Source: an uncultured Victivallales bacterium (GTDB lineage: Bacteria; Verrucomicrobiota; Lentisphaeria; Victivallales; UBA1829). Taken from it: 64,000 nucleotides of DNA. The notes under the pieces were generated by a model. The model did no database searches and was not told the DNA's origin. It saw only the letters and a list, made by a program, of their open reading frames with translations. Position numbers and translations under genes: made by a program. Of the stretch, positions 17,101 through 25,617 are shown piece after piece. The DNA lies in assembly GCA_934644965.1 (NCBI GenBank), contig CAKUDG010000008.1, positions 43,933 to 107,932 on the forward strand. The letters are read 5' to 3'. Each line of letters begins with the position of its first letter. Within the stretch, counting starts at the first letter, position 1.

Positions 17101-18617
17101 TCATCGTGGTTTACGACGCTGAGAAGGCGAAACAGGCGGAAGCCCGCGCCCGTGCCCGTGCCAAGGAAGAGGCTCAGATCATCGGAGCCTTCTATCACCA
17201 GGATTACGACTACTGGTCCGATGCCGTGAAGGAAGCGGAAGTGGACCGTTACATGGTGGAAGTCGGAGCCGTTCTTTTCAAGAAGGACGGCGACAAAGTG
17301 AAACTGAATGAGAAGATTTCCGAATGGGATCCGTATCAGCTTCCGATCATCGCGGAAGAGGCCGGGTATGTGGATCTGATGGACCTGATTGACGGCGTGA
17401 CTCTGAACAAGACCACCCGCGGCGGGACAGAGGAAATCACCGTGATGGAACACCGGGAGGATCTTCATCCCCAGATTGTGATCAAGGATCCGGAGACAGG
17501 GGATGTGATATCCAACTATTCGCTTCCTGCCGGAGCGTTTCTGATGATCCGCAAAGGGCAGAAGATCCGTCCGGGGACGATTCTTGCGCGAGTGCCGCGT
17601 CAGCAGCAGAAGAACAAGGACATCACCGGAGGTCTTCCCCGCGTATCGGAACTTTTTGAAGCCCGTACACCGAAGGAAGTTGCGGAGATTGCGCGTATTG
17701 ACGGGATTGTCGAACTCGGGAAGACAACACGTGGCGGACGCCGTACTGTGATTGTCCATGATCCGGATGATCCGGAGAAGACGGAAGAGCATAACATTCC
17801 GGCGACGAAGCATTTGATTGTCGGTAAAGGCGATTATGTGAAGAAAGGGCAGAAGCTGACGATTGGGTCGGTGGTGCCTCAGATGCTGCTGTCGATCTGC
17901 GGAGCGCAGGAACTGCAGCGTTATCTGGTGAACGAAGTTCAGACCGTGTACCGAGCACAGGGTGTTGAAATCAATGACAAACACATTGAAATCATCATCC
18001 GCCAGATGATGCAGAAGATCCGCGTGACGGAGCAGGGAGACACCCGATTCCTGAGCGGCGAGCAGGTGGATAAGTATGAGTTTCAGCGAGAGAACGAGGC
18101 AGTTCGGTCAAGAGGCGGGACGCCAGCGGAAGGCGAGCCGGTACTTCTCGGGATCACGAAGGCTTCGCTTGAGACGGAAAGCTTCATATCCTCCGCCTCG
18201 TTCCAGGATACGACGCGTATTCTGACCGATGCCGCGACGCTCGGGAAAATCGATATTCTGCGCGGTTTCAAGGAGAATGTGATCACCGGGCATCTGATTC
18301 CTGCGGGGACGGGGTCTGAAAAGTTCCAGAATCTGAAGATGAAGAAACTCGGGGAAGAGCTTCCCATTGAGATTGATGCTCTGGAGCAGCAGAAACCGGA
18401 AGAGGAAGATACCTTCGGAGAAGAAAAGATCGAGGACATTGATTTCGGCGAGGACATTCTTCCCGGGAGCGGCGATCCGGAAGGAGAAGGAATGGATCAT
18501 GAATTTGACCAGGAATTTTCCGGTGAGGAGGAGTTTCCGGAGGAGGAATTTGTTGCCGACGAAGGAGAGCTGGAAGACGAGTTCGGGAGCGATTTTGAAG
18601 AGATCGACGAGGAATGA
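14181..18617 (+). CDS. rpoC: DNA-directed RNA polymerase subunit beta' with acidic C-terminal tail
   Basis: 1478 residues from GTG 14181, preceded by GCGGAGG. The N-terminal zinc site is CNCGKYKR...CDRCG (residues about 74-93), the catalytic Mg-binding motif is NADFDGDQ, and a second four-Cys zinc site includes CEVEHGVCVKC. A Lys/Ala/Arg-rich insert (AEKAKQAEARARARAKEE) follows the trigger-loop region. The last about 90 residues are extremely rich in Glu and Asp, beyond the normal end of the family; such tails are seen in some lineages but their role is unknown. Confidence 0.97.
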   Translation: MIDNSYSKDKPGQQPYQPLSAFEAVVIKVASPEVIRSWSHGEIKNPETINYRSFKPEKGGLFCEKIFGPQRDWECNCGKYKRVKHKGIICDRCGVEVTLSKVRRERMGHIELAVPVSHIWFFKCMPSRIGLMLDMTARTLERIIYYEDWVVVDPGDTPLRLGESLDEINYRQALDEYGDAFKADMGAPAIRTLLQMIELEPLKADLEVQLSATKNKAIRKKLSKRLRLVEGFISSNSRPEWMILEVLPVIPPDLRPLVPLEGGRFATSDLNDLYRRVINRNNRLKNLLQLRTPEVIIRNEKRMLQEAVDALMDNGRHGRAVTGAGNRPLKSLSDMLKGKQGRFRQNLLGKRVDYSGRSVIVVGPELKLMQCGIPKKMALILFEPFIIRHLKGRGYAHTVRGAKKMIERGEPIVWDILEEVTKGHPVMLNRAPTLHRLSIQAFDPILIEGSALRLHPLVCTAYNADFDGDQMAVHVPLSAAAQLECKLLMLATNNIFSPANGKPITTPTQDITLGVYYLTIPPMNPDTARIFKDVHEVLFALDTGHIKIHDAIKLPNPDYGIDTPRGVKDAKFIITTPGRCIFNRIWDKSLGFYNGLAKKKEIGKLIAQAYEYIGHDKTILLLDALKNLGYEYATVAGFSISIADMSVPKTKADLIAKARLEIEKITSQYNNGVLTDGERHNKIVDVWTQTSNQVANDLFAESEAASKKAINPVYSMLDSGARGSKDQIRQLAGMRGLMAKPSGDIIERPILSNFREGLTVLEYFISTHGARKGLADTALKTADSGYMTRKLVDVAQDIICRSEDCGTLKGIWVSAIVEGDDEMLPLKDRLLGRFSAQDIRDPAYDDGRLIIAAGEEFTPEIADRIKACGINRVLIRSVLTCEVEHGVCVKCYGKNLATDKNAEVGDALGIIAAQSIGEPGTQLTMRTFHIGGTASSAYKQPVINARNPGTVRFENLRLVKDEKGQTLVVNKNGFIVVYDAEKAKQAEARARARAKEEAQIIGAFYHQDYDYWSDAVKEAEVDRYMVEVGAVLFKKDGDKVKLNEKISEWDPYQLPIIAEEAGYVDLMDLIDGVTLNKTTRGGTEEITVMEHREDLHPQIVIKDPETGDVISNYSLPAGAFLMIRKGQKIRPGTILARVPRQQQKNKDITGGLPRVSELFEARTPKEVAEIARIDGIVELGKTTRGGRRTVIVHDPDDPEKTEEHNIPATKHLIVGKGDYVKKGQKLTIGSVVPQMLLSICGAQELQRYLVNEVQTVYRAQGVEINDKHIEIIIRQMMQKIRVTEQGDTRFLSGEQVDKYEFQRENEAVRSRGGTPAEGEPVLLGITKASLETESFISSASFQDTTRILTDAATLGKIDILRGFKENVITGHLIPAGTGSEKFQNLKMKKLGEELPIEIDALEQQKPEEEDTFGEEKIEDIDFGEDILPGSGDPEGEGMDHEFDQEFSGEEEFPEEEFVADEGELEDEFGSDFEEIDEE

Positions 18618-18671
18618 GGAAACAGCGCCGGACGGGAAAATCAAATTTTTTATAAAAAATCAAATAAGCGA

Positions 18672-18715
18672 TTGAAAACGGCGGAACGGGCGGTATATTA
18701 TCTGCTCGTTTGTCG
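18672..18715 (+). promoter_or_regulatory. Predicted promoter of the rpsL transcript with conserved downstream 12-mer
   Basis: TTGAAA at 18672-18677 and TATATT at 18694-18699 are 16 bases apart. GCTCGTTTGTCG (18704-18715) follows four bases after the -10, exactly as in the tRNA-Thr/tuf promoter. It would drive the rpsL-rpsG-fusA-rpsJ-rplC-rplD-rplW-rplB-rpsS run. Confidence 0.62.
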
Positions 18716-18755
18716 CCGAATTCAATTGCAACAAAGCGAACAGGTGAAGGAGAAT

Positions 18756-19154
18756 ATGCCGACAATCAATCAGTTGGTGAGGGCCGGTCGCAGACCGAAG
18801 CAGAGCAAGAGCAAATCCAAGGCACTCACGAAGTGCCCGCAGCGTCGCGGAGTTTGTCTTCAGGTGACGACAAGAACCCCGAAGAAGCCGAATTCAGCCA
18901 TGCGGAAGATTGCCAGGGTGCGTCTGACGAACGGGCTGGAAGTGACGGCCTATATTGGAGGAGAAGGGCACAATCTTCAGGAACACTCTGTGGTTCTGGT
19001 GAAGGGCGGTCGTGTCCGTGATCTTCCCGGAGTCCGTTATCATATTGTGAGGGGAGCCCTTGACAGTCTGGGAGTGGACGGCCGCAAGCAGGGACGCTCG
19101 AAATACGGAGCGAAGCAGGCCAAAGGCGGAGATGCGAAAGGAAAGAAGAAGTAA
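18756..19154 (+). CDS. rpsL: 30S ribosomal protein S12
   Basis: 132 residues from MPTINQLVRAGRR, with GAAGGAGA upstream; an in-frame upstream Met is rejected because the family begins here. The decoding-centre segments TPKKPNSAMRK and VRYHIVRGALDSLGV are present, with the Lys residues whose change gives streptomycin resistance apparently wild type. It opens the str-type cluster. Confidence 0.97.
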   Translation: MPTINQLVRAGRRPKQSKSKSKALTKCPQRRGVCLQVTTRTPKKPNSAMRKIARVRLTNGLEVTAYIGGEGHNLQEHSVVLVKGGRVRDLPGVRYHIVRGALDSLGVDGRKQGRSKYGAKQAKGGDAKGKKK

Positions 19155-19160
19155 ACTTCT

Positions 19161-19190
19161 CCGGGAGGGATGACATGTGCGCTCTCCCGG
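19161..19190 (+). promoter_or_regulatory. Intercistronic hairpin between rpsL and rpsG
   Basis: CCGGGAG at 19161-19167 pairs with CTCCCGG at 19184-19190, extendable by a G-U and a G-C pair. In E. coli the rpsL-rpsG gap contains the site where S7 represses the str mRNA; the location is equivalent, but an S7-binding fold has not been shown here. Confidence 0.45.
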
Positions 19191-19291
19191 CTGCTTGCAT
19201 TCTGGACGGAAACCGAACGAACTGTGCAGTTGCGGGATCGCGACGGCGGTTTCATTATTGAAAATGCGAAGAAGTTAGGACACTCAAAACC

Positions 19292-19762
19292 ATGAGAAGA
19301 CGCAGGATAACGAAAAGGAAGCTCACGCTTGACGTGAAGTACAACAGCGAGCTGGTGGCCCGCCTCATCAATACTCTCATGCGCATGGGGAAGAAATCCG
19401 TGGCGCAGAAGATTGTGTATGGTGCGTTTGACTATATCAAGACGAAGAAGAAGGATATGGAGCCGCTGGAAGTGTTCATTCAGGCGGTGGAGAATGTGAG
19501 GCCGAAACTGGAAGTGAAGAGCCGTCGAGTCGGCGGTGCGACCTATCAGGTTCCGATCGAAGTTCCGAACGAGAGACAGATTGCTCTTGCGATCCGCTGG
19601 ATCACGATGTATTCGCAGGCGAAGAAAGGCAAATCCATGATGGAAGCGCTTGCCAGCGAACTTCTGGATGCATTCGACAATACAGGTTCCTCAATTAAAA
19701 AGAAGGATGACACGCATAAAATGGCTCAGGCCAACAAAGCGTTTGCCCACTATAGGTGGTAA
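19292..19762 (+). CDS. rpsG: 30S ribosomal protein S7
   Basis: 156 residues, the standard length. MRRRRITKRKL at the start, the VGGATYQVPIEV motif and the MAQANKAFAHYRW C-terminus identify S7, which nucleates assembly of the 30S head. It lies 137 bases after rpsL and 45 bases before fusA. Confidence 0.97.
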   Translation: MRRRRITKRKLTLDVKYNSELVARLINTLMRMGKKSVAQKIVYGAFDYIKTKKKDMEPLEVFIQAVENVRPKLEVKSRRVGGATYQVPIEVPNERQIALAIRWITMYSQAKKGKSMMEALASELLDAFDNTGSSIKKKDDTHKMAQANKAFAHYRW

Positions 19763-19807
19763 GCGTTTTGACGGCAGCAGAAGCTCCGACGCAGGTCAAT
19801 TTATTAT

Positions 19808-21922
19808 ATGACAGAACACACGATGAACAAGGATTACCACGAGGCTCCCGGCAGACAGACATCTCTTGCCAATACCCGCAATATCGGGATTATGGCACAT
19901 ATTGACGCGGGAAAGACCACCCTCTCCGAACGAATTCTTTACTATACCGGGAAAAGCCATAAGATCGGCGAAGTGCACGAAGGCGCCGCCACCATGGACT
20001 GGATGGTGCAGGAACAGGAACGAGGCATTACCATCACCTCCGCGGCGACCACCTGCTTCTGGCGGAAAAACCGGATCAATCTGATCGATACTCCCGGGCA
20101 TGTGGACTTTACCGCTGAAGTGGAACGGTCACTGCGTGTTCTGGACGGAGCCGTGGGCGTGTTCTGTGCCGTTGGCGGAGTTCAGCCTCAGACGGAGACG
20201 GTCTGGCGTCAGGCGAAGAAGTATCATGTGCCGACCCTTGCATTCGTGAACAAAATGGACCGCACCGGAGCAGACTTCTACCGCGTGGTGGAAGATATGC
20301 AGAAGAAACTCGGAGTGGTCGTGGTGCCGATTTCCCTTCCGATTGGAGCGGAATCGGAATTCTGCGGGAATATCAATGTGGTGGATCAGATTGCCGTCCG
20401 CTATGACGGAGACGACGGATCGAAAGTGGTCACCATGAAGATTCCCGCAGATCTGAAGGAAAAAGCGGAATATTATTTCAATCATCTTGTGGAATCCCTT
20501 GCGGATGTCAACGACGAGGTGATGGAACTGTATCTGGAAGGGCAGGTGCCGGACACCGCCCTGATCCGGAAGGCCCTCCGCGAAGCGGTGATTGCCGGCA
20601 AACTCGTTCCCGCGCTCTGCGGAACCGCCTTTAAGAACAAAGGCGTTCAGCTGCTGCTGGATGCGGTGGTGGATTATCTGCCTTCGCCTATCGACATCTG
20701 GGAAACGAAGGGGATGGATCCTGTGACGGAACAGCCTCTGACCCGTCACGCGGGAGATGATCAGCCTTTCTCAGCGCTTGTGTTCAAACTGATGAACGAT
20801 CCGTATGTGGGGAAACTTGCGTTTCTGCGGATTTATTCCGGGATGGCCGAAAAAGGCATTACTGTGATCAATCCCCGGACAAGGAAACGGGAAAGACTCG
20901 GACGCCTGCTTCAGATGCACGCGAATTCGAGACAGGAGCTGGACGTGGTCTACTGCGGCGATATTGCCGCCGCAGTCGGACTCAAGAATGTGACGACCGG
21001 AGATACGATCTGCGATGAAAACAACCAGATTGTACTGGAATCGATGAGTTTTCCTGAACCCGTCATCTCCATTGCGGTGGAGCCGAAGACCTCTGCGGAC
21101 AGAGATAAACTTTACGGTGCCCTGATCGCCCTTGCGGAAGAAGATCCGACCTTCACCATGAAAAGTGACAACGACACCGGGCAGACCATTATTTCCGGGA
21201 TGGGTGAACTGCATCTGGAAATCATTATGGACCGTCTGGTCCGCGAATTCAAGGTGGAAGCGAATTCCGGCCAGCCTGAAGTGGCGTACCGTGAAGCCAT
21301 AGAAAAGCCCGCCACATCGGATTCGAAGTTTGTCCGGCAGTCCGGCGGACGCGGTCAGTATGGGCACTGCGTGCTGAACGTGACGCCGAAGGAACGCGGA
21401 CATGGCATTACAATAGAAAACAAAATTGTTGGCGGAGCGATTCCGAAAGAATTCATCAAGCCGATCGAGCAGGGGATCCGTGAAGCCGCGGCGACAGGAG
21501 TTCTTGCCGGATATCCGCTGGTGGATTTTCATGTGGATATCGTTGACGGCTCGTACCATCCGGTTGACTCTTCTGAAATGGCATTCAAGATAGCCGCGTC
21601 GATGGGATTGAAGGATGCGGCGAAGAAGGGCGGGTTGATTCTTCTCGAACCGATTATGAAGGTGGAGATCACGACCCCGGAAGAAAACATGGGCGAAATC
21701 ATCGGGGACGTGACCGGCCGGCGCGGAGCGATTGCGGAAGTGGAACCGCAGGGGAAGGAAGTGCGTGTGGTGGCCAATACGCCGCTCTCGGAACTGTTCG
21801 GGTATGCCACGGCGATCCGTTCTCTCTCCAAAGGCCGTGCCTCCTATACCATGGAGCCCTCCTTCTTTGAACGAGTACCAAATTCAATACAAGAGAAAAT
21901 AGTGGAGAAAAGCAAGAAATGA
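19808..21922 (+). CDS. fusA: Elongation factor G
   Basis: 704 residues. The GTPase domain has AHIDAGKTT (P-loop), an intact RGITITSAA switch I and DTPGHVDFT; domains II-V follow with the GGRGQYGHC and GYPLVDFHVD segments. It drives translocation on the ribosome. ATG 19808 is used; a second Met at 19823 is possible and neither has a strong Shine-Dalgarno sequence. The stop overlaps the rpsJ start (ATGA). The normal switch I here contrasts with that of the tuf product. Confidence 0.97.
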   Translation: MTEHTMNKDYHEAPGRQTSLANTRNIGIMAHIDAGKTTLSERILYYTGKSHKIGEVHEGAATMDWMVQEQERGITITSAATTCFWRKNRINLIDTPGHVDFTAEVERSLRVLDGAVGVFCAVGGVQPQTETVWRQAKKYHVPTLAFVNKMDRTGADFYRVVEDMQKKLGVVVVPISLPIGAESEFCGNINVVDQIAVRYDGDDGSKVVTMKIPADLKEKAEYYFNHLVESLADVNDEVMELYLEGQVPDTALIRKALREAVIAGKLVPALCGTAFKNKGVQLLLDAVVDYLPSPIDIWETKGMDPVTEQPLTRHAGDDQPFSALVFKLMNDPYVGKLAFLRIYSGMAEKGITVINPRTRKRERLGRLLQMHANSRQELDVVYCGDIAAAVGLKNVTTGDTICDENNQIVLESMSFPEPVISIAVEPKTSADRDKLYGALIALAEEDPTFTMKSDNDTGQTIISGMGELHLEIIMDRLVREFKVEANSGQPEVAYREAIEKPATSDSKFVRQSGGRGQYGHCVLNVTPKERGHGITIENKIVGGAIPKEFIKPIEQGIREAAATGVLAGYPLVDFHVDIVDGSYHPVDSSEMAFKIAASMGLKDAAKKGGLILLEPIMKVEITTPEENMGEIIGDVTGRRGAIAEVEPQGKEVRVVANTPLSELFGYATAIRSLSKGRASYTMEPSFFERVPNSIQEKIVEKSKK

Positions 21923-22254
21923 GCACAAAATCCTCATCCAGAGCGGTGCAGAAGATCCGCATCAAGCTTCAGGCATACGAGCACAGGATCCTGGATCAGT
22001 CCGTATCCGAGATACTGAACACGGCCAGGAAGACCGGATCCATCGTGGCGGGACCGATTCCGCTTCCGACACGGATCGAACGCTTCACCGTGAACCGCTC
22101 GCCGCATGTGGACAAGAAGTCCATGGAACAGTTTGAGATCAGAACGCACAAGCGTCTGATGGACATCATCAACCCGACAGCGAAGACCGTGGATGAACTC
22201 AAGAAGCTCAGTCTTCCCGCCGGAGTGGATATTTCCATAAAAATCGGAAGCTGA
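21919..22254 (+). CDS. rpsJ: 30S ribosomal protein S10
   Basis: 111 residues, a few longer than the E. coli protein because of a short N-terminal extension (MSTKSSSRAV). QKIRIKLQAYEHRILDQS and GPIPLPTR and FEIRTHKRLMDI are S10 hallmarks. It starts within the fusA stop codon, fusing the str and S10 clusters into one transcript; the tuf copy often found between fusA and rpsJ is absent, tuf being at 5.3 kb. Confidence 0.97.
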   Translation: MSTKSSSRAVQKIRIKLQAYEHRILDQSVSEILNTARKTGSIVAGPIPLPTRIERFTVNRSPHVDKKSMEQFEIRTHKRLMDIINPTAKTVDELKKLSLPAGVDISIKIGS

Positions 22255-22338
22255 AGAAAACTCAGCTTCATGCTTTAATAGAGGTTTTTGGCACCAAGGT
22301 TCTTTTTTCCGAGAGGACAAGTGCCTGAAAGGAGTACT

Positions 22339-22971
22339 ATGAAAGGATTGATCGGAAAGAAAGTCGGGATGACGCAGGTCTACGACGAAAAAGGGAAGCT
22401 GATTCCCGTGACCGTTGTGGCGGCCGGCCCCTGCCGGGTTGTAGGCGTGAAGACTCTCGAAAAGGACGGTTATTCCGCCGTCCAGGTTGGTTTTGGCGCG
22501 AAGAAAGTCAAAAACGTCAGCAAGGCCGTGATCGGACAGCTTGCCAAAGCAGGACTCGACAAGAATCCCCCCGCCGTCATACGGGAATTCCGTACGGAAA
22601 AGGATTCCGAACTTGAGCTTGGAGCGGAAATCAGGGCCGATATATTCGCCGAAGGAGAGTTTCTGGACATCACCGGGACGACCAAAGGGCGCGGATTCTC
22701 AGGCGTCATGGTCCGCCATCACTTCAAAGGCGGCCGCGATGGACACGGCGGCGGCTGGCACAGAAAACCCGGTTCCATCGGATGCCGCGAAATGCCCGGG
22801 AATATCATCAAAGGCAAGAAGATGGCCGGTCAGCTCGGCAATACGACCCGTACGGTACAGAATCTCCGCATCGTCAGAGTTGTCGCTGAAGAAAATCTCC
22901 TTTTCGTAAGCGGTGCGGTTCCCGGTCCGAACGGCGGCACAGTTCTCGTGAAGAAAGCCAAGAAGAAATAA
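22339..22971 (+). CDS. rplC: 50S ribosomal protein L3
   Basis: 210 residues from MKGLIGKKVGMTQVYDEKG, with GAAAGGAG just upstream; an upstream in-frame Met at 22288 is rejected. The central loop with FKGGRDGHGGGWHRKPGSIG reaches towards the peptidyl transferase centre. It is the second gene of the S10-type cluster. Confidence 0.97.
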   Translation: MKGLIGKKVGMTQVYDEKGKLIPVTVVAAGPCRVVGVKTLEKDGYSAVQVGFGAKKVKNVSKAVIGQLAKAGLDKNPPAVIREFRTEKDSELELGAEIRADIFAEGEFLDITGTTKGRGFSGVMVRHHFKGGRDGHGGGWHRKPGSIGCREMPGNIIKGKKMAGQLGNTTRTVQNLRIVRVVAEENLLFVSGAVPGPNGGTVLVKKAKKK

Positions 22972-23015
22972 GCTTTCCGCGGGAAAGTTCAACCAACTTA
23001 CTGACAGGTGAAAAC

Positions 23016-23642
23016 ATGTCCATGAAAATCGACATCGTAAATATGAAAGGGGAGAAAGTCGGCGATTATGAAATTGACGACAGTTTCCTCGAATTTGAAA
23101 AAGGGTCTCAGGCAGTTCATGACGCCGTGATCGCCTTTCTCGCCGAAACCCGTGCAGGCACCGCCAGCACCAAGACACGCGCCGAAGTCTCCGGAAGCGG
23201 GAAAAAGCCTTTCAAGCAGAAAGGTCTCGGCCGGGCCCGTGCGGGGAGCACCCGGAATCCCGTGTGGCGTCACGGCGGAGTGGCGTTCGGTCCGAAGCCC
23301 CGCGATTTTTCCATCAAGCTGAATGCGAAAGTGAAGAAACTGGCTCTGAAACGTTCCTTCTCGGAAAGAGTGAAGGAGTCTTCCGTCTGCGTGGTGGACA
23401 GCTTTGATGTGCCCGATATGAAGACCAAGTCCGCCGCTGCGGCGTTCAAGGCCATGAATCTCGAAGGGAAACTTCTCTGCTCCGTGAAGGACTATGAAGA
23501 AGGTGCACTGAGAGCTACCGGAAACATGCCGGCCGTGCTTCTGATGAAGGCGGCTTCCGTCAATGCCTACCAGATTCTCTGGGCGGACAAGCTCCTCTTC
23601 ACCAAAGACGCGCTTGATGAATTCATCAAGCGCATCGGATGA
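23016..23642 (+). CDS. rplD: 50S ribosomal protein L4
   Basis: 208 residues. The extended loop KKPFKQKGLGRARAGSTRNP lines the exit tunnel, and SVNAYQILWADKLLFTKDAL near the end is typical. In E. coli L4 also regulates this operon. It follows rplC by 44 bases and precedes rplW by 16. Confidence 0.96.
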   Translation: MSMKIDIVNMKGEKVGDYEIDDSFLEFEKGSQAVHDAVIAFLAETRAGTASTKTRAEVSGSGKKPFKQKGLGRARAGSTRNPVWRHGGVAFGPKPRDFSIKLNAKVKKLALKRSFSERVKESSVCVVDSFDVPDMKTKSAAAAFKAMNLEGKLLCSVKDYEEGALRATGNMPAVLLMKAASVNAYQILWADKLLFTKDALDEFIKRIG

Positions 23643-23658
23643 AAGAAAGGGAACGAAA

Positions 23659-23943
23659 ATGATACAGTCAGCCTATGATGTTGTGATCCATATCATGATG
23701 ACGGAGAAGAGCACGGTTCTCAAAGAACAGAACCAGTATGCGTTCAAAGTCAATCCCCGGGCCACTAAACTGGAGGTTGCCTCCGCCGTGGAGAAGTTGT
23801 ACGGCGTCAAGGTCAAGTCCGTCAATATGATCAATTACAAAGGCAAGCCCAAACGCGCGGGCAGATCGCCCATTGTCGGACGCCGTTCCGGATGGAAGAA
23901 GGCGGTCGTCGCTCTCGCGGAAGGCTCCATTGACCTCGCCTAA
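23659..23943 (+). CDS. rplW: 50S ribosomal protein L23
   Basis: 94 residues from ATG 23659 (MIQSAYDVVIHIMMTEKST), which has AAAGGGAACG upstream; the longer frame overlaps rplD and is not needed. EKSTVLKEQNQYAFKVNPRATK and the KPKRAGRSPIVGRR loop are characteristic. L23 sits at the tunnel exit and docks trigger factor and SRP. Confidence 0.95.
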   Translation: MIQSAYDVVIHIMMTEKSTVLKEQNQYAFKVNPRATKLEVASAVEKLYGVKVKSVNMINYKGKPKRAGRSPIVGRRSGWKKAVVALAEGSIDLA

Positions 23944-23955
23944 GGAGAATCTGAA

Positions 23956-24783
23956 ATGCCTATCAAATCTTTTAAACCGACTACCAAGAGCCGCAGATTC
24001 ATCACGGTTCTCGATTACTCCGAACTGACCGACAAGGCCCCGGAAAAATCGTTGACTTCCGGCATCCGCTCCACCGGCGCCAGAAACAATCTCGGGCGTG
24101 TCACCACCCGTTTCCGCGGCGGTGGAAACAAACGCGCCTATCGTCAGATCGACTTCAAGCGCAGCAAGACCGGCATGCCCGCAACGGTCAAGGCCCTTGA
24201 GTATGATCCCAACCGTTCCGCCTTCATCGCCCTCCTTTCTTATCAGGACGGGGAAAAGGCGTATATCCTGGCGCCCGTCGGACTCAAGGTCGGTCAGACC
24301 GTTTCCTCCGGACCCAATGCCGAAATCAAACCCGGTAACGCTCTCCCGCTTCGCAATATCCCGGTCGGTTCCGATATTCACAATATCGAACTTGTTCCCG
24401 GAAAAGGTGCCAAGCTGGTCCGTTCCGCCGGGCAGATCGCCACTCTCCGTTCCAAAGACGGGGAATACGGGCAGGTCAAACTCCCCAGCGGTGAGGTCCG
24501 TCTGATCCATCTCAACTGCATGGCCACCATCGGCCAGGTCGGCAATCTCGATCATATGAACGTTTCCCTCGGGAAAGCGGGCAAGAAGCGCTATAAGGGG
24601 TTCAGACCCCATGTCCGCGGCGTCGTGATGAACCCTGTCGATCATCCCATGGGCGGTGGTGAAGGCAGATCCAGCGGCGGCGGTCATCCCGTCTCGCCCT
24701 GGGGACAGCTTGCCAAGGGCAAGAGAACCCGCTCTCCGAAAAAGACCAGCAAAAACTTCATCGTTGAACGGAGGAAGAAATAA
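23956..24783 (+). CDS. rplB: 50S ribosomal protein L2
   Basis: 275 residues. GRVTTRFRGGGNKRAYRQID, the VRGVVMNPVDHPMGGGEGRS motif containing the functionally important His, and a basic C-terminus identify L2, which is needed for subunit association and peptidyl transfer. TAAGGAGAATCTGAAATG precedes it. rpsS begins three bases after its stop codon. Confidence 0.97.
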   Translation: MPIKSFKPTTKSRRFITVLDYSELTDKAPEKSLTSGIRSTGARNNLGRVTTRFRGGGNKRAYRQIDFKRSKTGMPATVKALEYDPNRSAFIALLSYQDGEKAYILAPVGLKVGQTVSSGPNAEIKPGNALPLRNIPVGSDIHNIELVPGKGAKLVRSAGQIATLRSKDGEYGQVKLPSGEVRLIHLNCMATIGQVGNLDHMNVSLGKAGKKRYKGFRPHVRGVVMNPVDHPMGGGEGRSSGGGHPVSPWGQLAKGKRTRSPKKTSKNFIVERRKK

Positions 24784-24786
24784 AAT

Positions 24787-25065
24787 ATGGCCAGATCAAT
24801 TAAGAAAGGTCCTTTCGTCGACTATTTCCTCATTGAGAAAATAGAGAAAATGGAAAAGGCCGGCGGTGTCAAGAAGCCGATCAAAACCTGGTCGCGCAGA
24901 TCCATGATCATCCCCGAATTCGTCGGACACACTTTCAATGTCCACAACGGGAAAACCTTCGCTTCCATTTTCATTACGGAAAACATGGTCGGGCATCGTC
25001 TCGGCGAATTCGCCCCCACCCGCACCTTCAAAGGGCATGGCGTCATTTCCGGTAAGACTGTCTGA
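24787..25065 (+). CDS. rpsS: 30S ribosomal protein S19
   Basis: 92 residues. ARSIKKGPFVDYFL, the TWSRRSMIIPEFVGHTFNVHNGK core and the GEFAPTRTFKGH C-terminus are typical. It is the last gene of this cluster: a strong terminator follows 26 bases after the stop. In most bacteria rplV, rpsC, rplP and others follow directly, and they are not in the window. Confidence 0.97.
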   Translation: MARSIKKGPFVDYFLIEKIEKMEKAGGVKKPIKTWSRRSMIIPEFVGHTFNVHNGKTFASIFITENMVGHRLGEFAPTRTFKGHGVISGKTV

Positions 25066-25091
25066 AGACTCTCTTCCCATCTGTTTTTCCT

Positions 25092-25129
25092 GGAAACCGC
25101 AGAAAGAATTTTCTGCGGTTTCCTTTTTT
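25092..25129 (+). terminator. Rho-independent terminator after rpsS
   Basis: GGAAACCGCAGAA (25092-25104) pairs perfectly with TTCTGCGGTTTCC (25111-25123), a 13-bp stem with a six-base loop, followed by six T. It ends the long ribosomal transcript. Confidence 0.95.
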
Positions 25130-25617
25130 ATACCTTCTTTTTTCTCCTCGATCAAATTCTTCTTCCTGTCTCATCATCATCATCATCATCACCAGCTTGC
25201 CCCGGACCGGGGGGAGGGGGGGAACGGGAGCGGATCTCATGATGCCAGATTAAGACAAGGCATCGTCATCTACCAGGCAAAATATCATCCACCAAGCATC
25301 ATCACCTGTTGAAAACAGGGCCCCGAACAAGAGAATGAACGCGTATGCCGGGAGTGTTCCCTTGGCGAAAAGAAGAAATGGATCGGTGAAATCTCAACGT
25401 GAGAGAAGTGGGTGTGCAGGAACGTGGAGGATGGAATGAGTATACAATCCCTTTTGTACAGAGTATCTTTGAAAAACTCTGACTCCGGAAAAGAGCGGGA
25501 AACAAAAGAAAATGGCAATGAAAAAAAGCAAAGATAAGGGAATCTTTTTTTCCTTTCATTCCCCTGTACTGCGGACTGCACCTTCCGCATTTCCCCGAAG
25601 AGGCGGAAAACCCGGAT
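25130..25617. other. Gap between the rpsS terminator and mrdA
   Basis: About 490 bases between convergent genes. It contains six tandem CAT triplets (25172-25189) and a G-rich run near 25209-25224. Short frames here have no ribosome site or family resemblance. A weak inverted repeat AGGGAAT/ATTCCCCT near 25540-25567 could terminate mrdA transcription. No gene is recognised. Confidence 0.5.

Noticed and set aside
25172..25189. Tandem CAT triplets as part of a CRISPR array or coding His tract
   Set aside because: Only six triplets without spacers; no ORF of protein-like composition includes them, so it is simple-sequence DNA.
25130..25617. 6S RNA or RNase P RNA in the gap after rpsS
   Set aside because: I looked for long closing stems and conserved cores on both strands and found none.
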